A DNA stretch of 64,000 bases from Chinchilla lanigera (taxonomy: Eukaryota > Chordata > Mammalia > Rodentia > Chinchillidae), in assembly GCF_000276665.1 (NCBI RefSeq), contig NW_004955438.1, positions 14,570,576-14,634,575 of the forward strand, in the 5' to 3' direction. The notes below the pieces were generated by a model that was given only the letters and a program-made list of their open reading frames with translations, searched no databases and was not told where the DNA came from. The position numbers and the translations under genes are program-made. This document shows, in pieces, positions 57,331 through 64,000 of the stretch. Numbering within the stretch: position 1 is the first letter of the stretch; each line of letters opens with the position of its first letter.

Positions 57331-57780
57331 TCACCCAGGGCTCAGCAAGGTGGTCCTGGAGTGCAAGAGCAAGGAGAGCCTTGGGTTGGCAGCAATCTTA
57401 GCCTCTACCTCCCATAAATCTGCTTCCTGTGCACAGGTATCTCTTGTCTGCATCTCCCTGGGAGGCTGGGGAAGGCCCAGGCTGCACTCACAGGAAATCA
57501 CCAAGTATCTACAGACATCAGCTGCCAAAAGCAGGACCTGCCTTGCTATGGTGTTCCAGGCTGACTGCAGATTCGAAGTAGTGTCTCTGATTTCAAGGAT
57601 GAGATTTTCTTCACAGAGGACACTAAGAGCATCACAGTCCCAATACTTCTCATCCAGGATGATTACTGTAGCTTCTCCTTGTCATGTAGCAGCTGAGAGA
57701 TGGCATCTCTGGCCTCGATGTTCCCCCGCAGCTGGCTCTGGCTTGTAAATGGCACCCCTCCCTTGACATGAATTTGTCTC
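57331..57780 (-). pseudogene. Possible frameshifted pseudogene of unknown origin
   Basis: On the minus strand a frame entering at 57780 reads a helical stretch (AISQLLHDKEKLQ) and stops at 57665-57663. An overlapping frame, open from 57681 to the TGA at 57333-57331, continues with EKYWDCDALSVLCEEN and WNTIARQVLLLAADVC. Joining the two needs one frameshift near 57670. The composition (Leu, Glu, Lys, Ala heptad-like) resembles coiled-coil protein more than random DNA, but I do not recognise the parent. No poly-A tail or target duplication is visible. It could be chance. Confidence 0.3.
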
Positions 57781-58441
57781 AGCACCGTGTGACCTCAGGA
57801 GCCGCTGTTTAGTGGTCTGCCTGCCCTGTCTGGAAGTTCTGATGGCCTGATCTCACTTTGGTTTGATGTGTAATAGTGTGGACGAATGACTGACAGGCCT
57901 CTAAATTATTATTTTTAAGGTATATGACAGGCCTTGGAAAACAAGCCAAAAATATATTTTTATTCCAAATTAAATCTTCCAGTTCAGTCATTTCTCCCTA
58001 GGAGTGTGTGATCCTGGGGTCTTTTGTAAGGAAGTCAGGGGCCATAAAGCAGTCAACCCCAAAGAGACCCACGCATTTCGCTGCATTGTTCAGGCAGGGC
58101 GAGGCGCCCTCAGGGGGAATCAGTTTCCTGGGCTCCTGGGGTCAGAAGCCATGGCAACTGGCCTGCATTTCCCTTCAAGCCTAGTAACGGTCCCTAGCCA
58201 AGCCAAGCCGCAGAGCCTGGGGACAAGAAAATCCCCTTCTGGTCAGGCACACAGGGCTGCAGTGTCACGATGGGCTGTCCTTTCCTTTCACTTGGAGAGG
58301 GTGAAAAACATGGTTTGAACGAACTGGTAGAAATATCTCCAGGCTGCTCCAAGCCATTGAGATCTGTGATATCCAGGGTAATGATCAGACAGCAGCAAAG
58401 GTGATGACTTTGATCCTTTAGAAGAGTCTTTATGGCTTTTT

Positions 58442-58520
58442 GGCTGGGGATGTAGCCCAGTGGGAGAGCGCTTGCCCAGTGGGAGAGCATGTTTGAGGCC
58501 CTGGGTTCCAACTCTAGTCA
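58442..58520 (+). mobile_element. ID SINE with internal duplication
   Basis: 'ggctggggatgtagcccagt' starts an ID body. The A-box downstream segment 'cagtgggagagc' appears twice (58459-58470 and 58477-58488), an internal slippage. It ends 'gccctgggttccaactc' without a long A tail. Confidence 0.8.
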
Positions 58521-58879
58521 TCTTGGTCTCCAACCCCTATGCAAATAGAAGATACCGGCTGTTTCCCTTTCTCTATATCGGGAGGCCCCCTACGAGCTCA
58601 TCTTGCAAGCACACACTCATCCTCTGAGTTGGGTGTAAAATCCCAGCACGCAGGGCAGAGCCTGAGGCAGGGCTCTTGGCCATTCTAGGTCTGAGTGTGT
58701 CAGTCTGGGATCAGGGTGTGTGGATGCGCTGGTTTGTGGTGACTTCTGAAGCTCTGTAGGCTTAGGGATGGATCACTCAGCAGCTGGCTCTTGAGCCGTC
58801 GCCCGTGGCCTTGCTCAGCTCACACTGCCTGCTGTGCGGCTGCCTGTCGGACTAACCTTCCTCCGCGCTGCAGTTTCCC

Positions 58880-59010
58880 TTTCTTCCTGGTTCCCAAATG
58901 AACCGATGCCGGGTAGCAATAAGTGGCCGCCGCGACCCTTGAAACTACACGGTGGAGGCGAAGCCTCTCTGCCTGACGTGGTTCCGTCACGGCTGACCTG
59001 CCCCCCTCAT
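58880..59010. promoter_or_regulatory. CpG-dense patch in intron 2
   Basis: About eleven CpGs lie in roughly 100 bp (58900-59000) of an otherwise CpG-poor intron. They include 'tggccgccgcgaccc', 'gcctgacgtggttc' (ACGT core) and 'ccgtcacggctgac'. No repeat accounts for it. It could be an intragenic enhancer or alternative promoter of SLC24A4; this is inference. Confidence 0.35.
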
Positions 59011-59319
59011 CTGTAATCTTAAGACTCGCCTGCTGCCTGCAGGCTGTGTCATACAACTGTAGTCCCCTGATGTCTTTTTTTAGAAGTTGGCAGACAAAAT
59101 GAAGAGCCGTTTGCAGACTTATTAGAGATTCACTGTGACTCTCCGTAGGATTGAATAATGGTTACTTTTGAGTTTACCTAATCCTGGAGGCCAGATTTTG
59201 GCAGCCAGCTTCTCCCTGCCTCCCAAATGGATTGGTGCAGCTCGACGCTCGTGCCTCTTCTGCCACCCCTGGGGCTGAAGTCTGCTCAGGCATCTGCTCA
59301 CTCTTTATTTACTCACTTG

Positions 59320-59430
59320 TTTGTTTATCCAATAAATCCGAGAGCCTCTGATGTGAGAAGCACTTTGCCAAAGGTAAATGAATGGAGCAAGGCTCACCCC
59401 AAGGAGCGTACACCGTGAGAGGGAGAAATG
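59320..59430 (-). repeat. L2 LINE 3' end (inverted)
   Basis: 'gtttgtttatccaataaatc' and 'gatgtgagaagcactttgcc' fit the inverted L2 terminus. A related piece lies near 59600-59720. Confidence 0.5.
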
Positions 59431-59473
59431 TCATGACTCCAAATATTAGAGCATTCATCATAGTAACTCTGCC

Positions 59474-59540
59474 ACACACATTCACACGTGCTCGTGCACC
59501 GGCACACACACACATACACACACACACGCATGCACACAGA
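59474..59540. repeat. (CA)n microsatellite
   Basis: An interrupted CA tract ('cacacacattcacacg' to 'acacacacacacgcatgca'). Minus-strand frames of Cys-Val-Cys type across it are not genes. Confidence 0.9.
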
Positions 59541-60389
59541 GTCTCTGAAGCCAGGTAGAAATCTGTTCTCTAGTCTGTAAATTCTTTTACCCCTAAGTAA
59601 ACATCACCTCAGTGCCTACTCTGTGCAGAATTCCACAGGTAGGAAGCTTGGCTGCACGTCCAGGGATCTTGAATCATAATGTGATGGGAAAGGTGAACTG
59701 TGAAATGCTAATAAGTAAAATATGCTCTAGGGTTAGAAAGAGACACGGATCTACATACTTGAGAGGCAGGTGAAGCTGCCAAGTCGTAGTCCAGAGGAGC
59801 AAGAGACGGTTCCCTCGTGGAGGAATTGGTCCTACAAATGTGAGTGACCTTGGACCTTTCAGATGGAGGGACCCCCTGGCAGGGATTTGGGGATGGTTTG
59901 TGTTATTGTTTGCTTTACCTCCAGCTCATCCTAGAGAGGTGGGGATGCGACTTGCACTTGAGGACATTCCATCTGTTGACATTGGGCATGGACGGGTGAC
60001 TTGCTGTGGCCAGTGGCATGTGAGCGGACATAGCAGCCGCATGGTGTATAGCTGCCAGCTCATTCGCTTCTCCCTGAAGATAGGATGTCCTAGGTGGCAT
60101 TTATTCTTCTGCCTGGATTCTAGAACGGGAGAACAGGAAAAGCTATCCCTCAGTTACCGGTTTGTGATGCAAAGGAGAGATAAATGTGGGTTGTATGCTC
60201 CTGGTATTTTGGGGATTGACATGTGGCTTAATCTTGGAAGCACTGGCTAACGGTCTCTCGGTGGTGGACCAGTGTGGCTTCTCATGCAGTGTGAAGAGAA
60301 GGTCCAAGTGGGGAGAGGGGTCATCTTGGAATCAGAGAAGAGCAGGTTTCTATCACCCAGCTAAGGAGTTTGGCTTTCTTCCCGCCTCC

Positions 60390-60568
60390 TACCTCAACTA
60401 CAGTACCAGGGATTGAACCCAGGACCTTTGCACTAATCTACAAACCCAGTCCTTTTTGTTTTGTTTTTTGAAACTGTCTTGCTCAGTTACTAAGTTGCCC
60501 AACTTGGGCTTGAACTTGTGATCCTCCTGCCTCAGCATCCTGGAGTCCTGGGATCACAGCTGTGGGGT
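60390..60568 (-). mobile_element. B1-dID dimeric SINE
   Basis: Inverted ID half ('agtaccagggattgaaccca', 'ctacaaacccagtccttttt'), a TTTTG linker, then an inverted B1 half ('gaacttgtgatcctcctgcc', 'tcagcatcctggagtcctgg'). Read on the minus strand this is B1-linker-ID, the clearest B1-dID of the window. Confidence 0.88.
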
Positions 60569-61045
60569 TACAGACTGAGAGTTTGAATTTCTTACTGAGG
60601 CAGCCAGAGTCGGGGGCGGCTTCTGAGCCAAGCATTGCTGTGATGAGGAGGGTGCTTTGGGATGGCGACTCCTACCCCAGCACAAAAGATGGATGGACCT
60701 GGTTCTGTGGAGGTGTTTGGGCTCTTTGGGGGTCTGGGCCTGGGAGAGGAGGGCAGAGGCAGCACGTGGAGAGAAGTCCCACTTCAGGAACTGGGTCTCG
60801 GTCAGATCGTTGGAGACCAGGTGAGTGCCTGAACGTGAATGGACACAGAGGCCAGTCCACGTCAGGGAGGATCTCAGCCTTGGGCCCTCCACATGCAGAG
60901 AGAAGGGGCTGACCCCTGCTGGCCAGGCTATCACGTGTCCACGCACTGCCCTGTCCACAGTGGGGCCTTCTACCAGATCACAGTGGATGTCTGAGGGACT
61001 AGGTCAGGAGGGGATGGATTTCAAATCCTCTCCCTGCTTTGACAG

Positions 61046-61245
61046 CTATGTTTTGTTTTGTTTGTACCAGGAATCAAACTCAGGGGCTGGGAACATAGCT
61101 CAGCAGCACAAGCGCCTGCCTAGCAAGCAAAAGGTCCTGAGTTCGATTCCTGGCACCAAAAAACAAACAAGCAAACAAGGAATCAAACTCAGGACCTTGC
61201 ACTTGCCAGGCAGGCGCTGTGCCACTGAGCTATGCCCCGGCCCCC
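61046..61245 (-). mobile_element. ID SINE (outer), interrupted
   Basis: An inverted ID with its tail at 61046-61068 and body at 61194-61245 ('ccttgcacttgccaggcagg', 'tgtgccactgagctatgccc'). A second ID lies inside. Approximate outer duplication: 'ctctccctgctttga' near 61029-61043 and 'ctctctgctttga' near 61248-61260. Confidence 0.88.
61085..61177 (+). mobile_element. ID SINE (inner), inserted head-to-head
   Basis: A forward ID ('ggctgggaacatagctcagc', 'gcctagcaagcaaaaggtcc', 'ttcctggcaccaaaaa') with tail 'caaacaagcaaacaa'. The 16-base duplication AGGAATCAAACTCAGG is perfect at 61069-61084 and 61178-61193, so it inserted into the tail-proximal part of the inverted ID. The two bodies are complementary. 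Confidence 0.93.
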
Positions 61246-61479
61246 GCTCTCTGCTTTGAAACCTCCCAAAATCCTGCTGCCGCCCAAGTTGTCAAAGGTT
61301 GAAGGTATGTGGGTCAGTGGCTGTCCAAGGACGCAGACGGAAGCGGAGGGTGGGAGTGGGCCTGTAGAGTGCACTGAGGCCCAGAGCAAAGTTCAGTCCC
61401 GGTGTGGACCTTGGGTCCTGCAGCTGGCCCCTTCTCATTGGCCGATGGGACGGCATCTCCCAGTCACTCATCTCTCATC

Positions 61480-61630
61480 CAGCAGTGTGGCTAAGAGCGG
61501 TGGCTGCAGAGGGCCCTGTCTCTGCCACTCCCCGGCAGGGACCTGGGGCAAGTTACTTGTGAACCCTACCAGGCCTGAGTTTGCGCATGTGTACAGGATG
61601 GGGGTGACAGCCCTGAGGGGGGATTTGGGG
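61480..61630 (+). repeat. MIR SINE fragment
   Basis: 'gctaagagcggtggctgcag', 'gggacctggggcaagttact' and 'gcgcatgtgtacaggatggg' follow MIR order. Confidence 0.65.
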
Positions 61631-61654
61631 TAGTGGGAGGGGTGTGTTTCTGAA

Positions 61655-62060
61655 TCACCCACCTGTATGCCAGGCAGTGCTCCGGGAACTAGGGGGACAG
61701 CAGTGGACACGAGTTCCTGCCTGTGGGAATTGCTGTTTTAGTGAGGAGCAGAGGAGAAAATAAACACGCAAATAAGGAGATGTACAATGTCAGGCAGTAG
61801 ATTCTGTGAAGAAAAACATAGTGGGATAAAGAGAGAGTGACTGGGAAGGTTCAGGAATCAAAGAATGTATGGGGCCTTGGAGCCTGGATAAAGGAAGCAG
61901 GGCTTTGTGGATACCTGTAGGGGAAAGAGGACCATGGGGACTTTGCACTTGCTGTTTTCAGCCAAGAAAACAGGAAGTGCAAAGGCCCTGTGGAGACATG
62001 TGCTTGTCCGTGTTGGGAATGGCACAGTGTGACTGGAATAGAACGAGCTTTTGAGCTCTT
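61655..62060 (-). repeat. L2 LINE 3' end (inverted), long
   Basis: 'cacctgtatgccaggcagtg', 'tgctccgggaactaggggga', 'aataaacacgcaaataagga' and 'aacaggaagtgcaaaggccc' trace the inverted L2 end over about 400 bp. Confidence 0.85.
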
Positions 62061-62159
62061 TCTTTATCCTTGTAAGGAAACCACAGCTTTCTGCTTCCAC
62101 TTCCAGTTTGGGTCTTGTAGCAGATAGATACAGTGCTCTAGAAAGCAGCAGAGGAATAT

Positions 62160-62320
62160 GAATGTCTTGTTATTCTGAGGCCTTAGGTTGTTGTCAGAGC
62201 CTCAGTGTTTCCATCTGTAAAGTGGGAATGGTCTTCCCTACCGGTTCAGATGGTTGTGGGGAACACACGTGCTGTGTGTCCTCCGCCTCTCTGTGCAGAT
62301 GTTCAGTAAACATGAATCAC
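62160..62320 (+). repeat. MIR SINE fragment
   Basis: 'gtcagagcctcagtgtttcc', 'atctgtaaagtgggaatggt' and 'cagatgttcagtaaacatga' follow MIR order. A short inverted MIR-like piece follows at 62340-62440. Confidence 0.75.
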
Positions 62321-62569
62321 TGGGAGCCCTGGGAGAGGGCGACCTGAGGTCAAGGACAGAAGTGTCTTTCCCAGGTAACACGTGGGGGTGAAGCCTAGGG
62401 CCGTAGGGAGTAAGGATGACTGTTCTAACCACAACCATCCACTTTAAAGAATGAAACGGCCCTCGCTTCAGGCTGTGATTTGTTTGTGGCCGTGGCTGCT
62501 TACTGGGGTGATTTCACCCGTGAAGGGGGAAAGTGACCGCGACGGCTGGTATTTTGAACTCGGGCTGCG

Positions 62570-62700
62570 GTTCTCCACGCTGGCCACTCCTTGATCACCT
62601 GGGGAGCTCCCACGGGTCCCGATGCTGACACCGCGCCGCAGACAGGCCGTAATCCTGGGCGTGGGCCCAGTCTGCGTGGGTTTTAAGTTTTCCCTGCTGA
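62570..62700 (+). mobile_element. MER5-type fragment
   Basis: 'gcggttctccacgctggcca', 'gatcacctggggagctccca' and 'tcctgggcgtgggcccagtc' follow MER5A-like order. The sequence is unusually CpG-rich for an old repeat. Confidence 0.5.
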
Positions 62701-63399
62701 TGAGAATGTGTGGCTGTGGTTAAAAGCCACCTTGCCAGGCTGGGCAGGGCTGCGGCCTCTCTCTTGCTCTGGCAGTCTGTGTGCGCCAGGTTCCCCGCCC
62801 TGTGCTGTGGGCAGGGGTGGGAATGTCCCCACGAGCCAACATCCCACTGAGCTACCTCCTTGTGCCTGGTCTTCTACTATGGTTCATTTATGCAGCTGGA
62901 CATAGCTTGATATTTTTTGTAATCTTCTAAAAACAGATTCATGAAAATGAGAGTGCTTTACAGTTGGCTGTCCGCTCTCATCAAGAGCTGAGCACAGGCC
63001 GTCCAGTGGGTTCTGATGTTAATCCTGTTTCTCTTGCCCAGGGAGTTAGTGGTGAGCCTAACCAGTGTGCCCAAGGGAATCAATGTGGTACATCCCTGAT
63101 GCCGTTGGGTGCCCCACACCGCACTTGTAAGGGACCCTGAGTGTGTCAGAATGTGCAGAACCTTTCACAGCCAAAACAACCAGCTGACTGGTGTGTCCAT
63201 CCACGGCCTCAGACCTCACGAATGGCAAGAGGCGGAGCCAGAAACAGTGAGTTTTCAAGGCAACATAGCGACCAGGAAGGGGTGATTCTTCTCATCAGGT
63301 AGTGAGGTTCTCCTTGTTCATATTGTTTCCCTTATTGCTTTGGCTACCAGGAAGCACAAGTGTTTAATGCTTAATTGCCTTAGATTTACTTAGAATTTT

Positions 63400-64000
63400 T
63401 AAAAATGTAATTAGCCGTCCCTACCTTTCCATTGCTTCTCCATACTGTTACTTAACTTCTCTTTTCTCTGATTTAAAGCCTTTTGGGGAAATGTTTGCTT
63501 TGTAAAAATACTTTCTATTTATCTTCTGGGTTTCTCATATAAGAGAAGTAATGTGATACTTAAGCTTGTATGTCTGATTAACTTCACTTAACATTATTGT
63601 CTCAAGGTACATCCATTTTCTTGTGAGTGATTCAATTGTGTCTTTCTTTATAGCAGAACAGGACTGCATGGTGTAGAAATACGTTTTCCTTATCCATTCA
63701 TCTGTTGATGGATATACATAAGCTGCTTCCAAAATTTAACTATTATGAATTGTACTGCGATAGACACAGGTATACATGTATCCCTATAATATGATGACTT
63801 TAACTCTTTTGAGAAGATACCTAGAAGGGGAATAGGTGGATCAAGTGGAATTTCTAGTTTCAGGGACTTTTTGTTTGTTTTTTTGAGGAATTTCCATACG
63901 ATCTCCAGAGTGGTTGTACTAGTTTACATTTCCACCAACAATGTAGAAGAGTTTCTTTTTCCCAGAAGCCTCACCCGCATTTGGTATTATCTGATTTCTT
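63400..64000 (-). mobile_element. L1 LINE fragment (inverted), open to the right
   Basis: 'tatccattcatctgttgatg', 'attatgaattgtactgcgat', 'gtggatcaagtggaatttct', 'atctccagagtggttgtact' and 'catttccaccaacaatgtag' are landmarks of the L1 ORF2 C-terminal region read in reverse. The element continues past the right edge and is antisense to SLC24A4. Confidence 0.9.
63535..63732 (-). pseudogene. L1 ORF2 C-terminal remnant
   Basis: A 65-codon minus-strand frame includes STDEWIRKTYFYTMQ, CSAIKKDTIES and ETIMLSEVNQT, the conserved C-terminal region of the L1 endonuclease/reverse transcriptase protein. It has no endonuclease or RT catalytic domain in this window and is a decayed relic. Confidence 0.85.

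Larger units (their letters stand above)
42584..64000 (+). other. SLC24A4: SLC24A4 intron 2 (5' part, open to the right)
   Basis: The intron starts GTAAGC and continues beyond the window, so it is at least 21.4 kb. I scanned for the expected exon 3 and found no open segment resembling the exchanger alpha-repeat region. Stretches without a named feature (42584-43414, 43511-44880, 45365-46277, 47531-49109, 49861-51501, 53640-55904, 59541-60389, 62701-63399) show no gene. A 173-codon frame at 42652-43173 is considered incidental. Confidence 0.9.

Noticed and set aside
63400..64000. Active L1 element
   Set aside because: Only a diverged ORF2 C-terminal remnant is visible, and the rest is outside the window or decayed.
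42584..64000. SLC24A4 exon 3 inside the window
   Set aside because: No frame encodes anything like the exchanger transmembrane region, so the exon is placed beyond the right edge.
1..64000. CRISPR arrays, phage or other prokaryotic defence systems
   Set aside because: The tandem repeats found are microsatellites, a 42-bp LTR minisatellite or two-copy duplications; no regularly spaced repeat-spacer array and no bacterial-type gene organisation exists.

Overview
This window is mammalian nuclear DNA, almost certainly from a rodent. It is dominated by old mammalian repeats (L2, MIR, CR1/L3, MER5-type and Tigger-type DNA transposons, MaLR LTRs). Younger rodent SINEs sit on top: B1, ID (tRNA-like, with Pol III box motifs) and B1-dID, the dimer of B1 and ID. 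B1-dID together with single ID copies points to the squirrel/dormouse/beaver/guinea-pig side of the rodents rather than to mouse or rat; the species cannot be fixed by eye. There are no operons, CRISPR arrays, phage genes or other prokaryotic features.

The only protein-coding gene I can support is SLC24A4 (NCKX4, a potassium-dependent sodium/calcium exchanger), on the + strand. Coding exon 1 (40444-40573) lies in a CpG island. Coding exon 2 (42473-42583) follows after a 1.9 kb intron. Both have consensus splice sites and matching phase, and together they encode residues 1-80 plus the first base of codon 81. Exon 3 and the rest are not in the window, so intron 2 runs from 42584 past the right edge (more than 21.4 kb).

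Layout: 1-39 kb is the 5' intergenic flank of SLC24A4, with no recognisable exon, many decayed transposons and a few compact motif clusters that could be distal regulatory elements. 39.26-40.9 kb is the CpG-island promoter and leader, with three short upstream ORFs. 40.6-42.5 kb is intron 1, holding an inverted pair of TAATCC homeodomain motifs. 42.6-64 kb is intron 2, with repeats, a CpG-dense patch near 58.9 kb and a possible decayed pseudogene near 57.5 kb. The right edge lies in an antisense L1 fragment that retains recognisable ORF2 C-terminal sequence.

The most distinctive repeat structure is a set of three copies of one ERVL-like LTR family (1.0-1.6, 23.5-24.2 and 31.6-32.1 kb). They carry a 42-bp internal minisatellite in 3, 2 and 1 copies, and one copy has an extra 176-bp tandem duplication. 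I found no convincing new multi-gene biological system. Repeat boundaries were judged by eye against remembered consensus features and are good to roughly 10-30 bp unless a target-site duplication is given.
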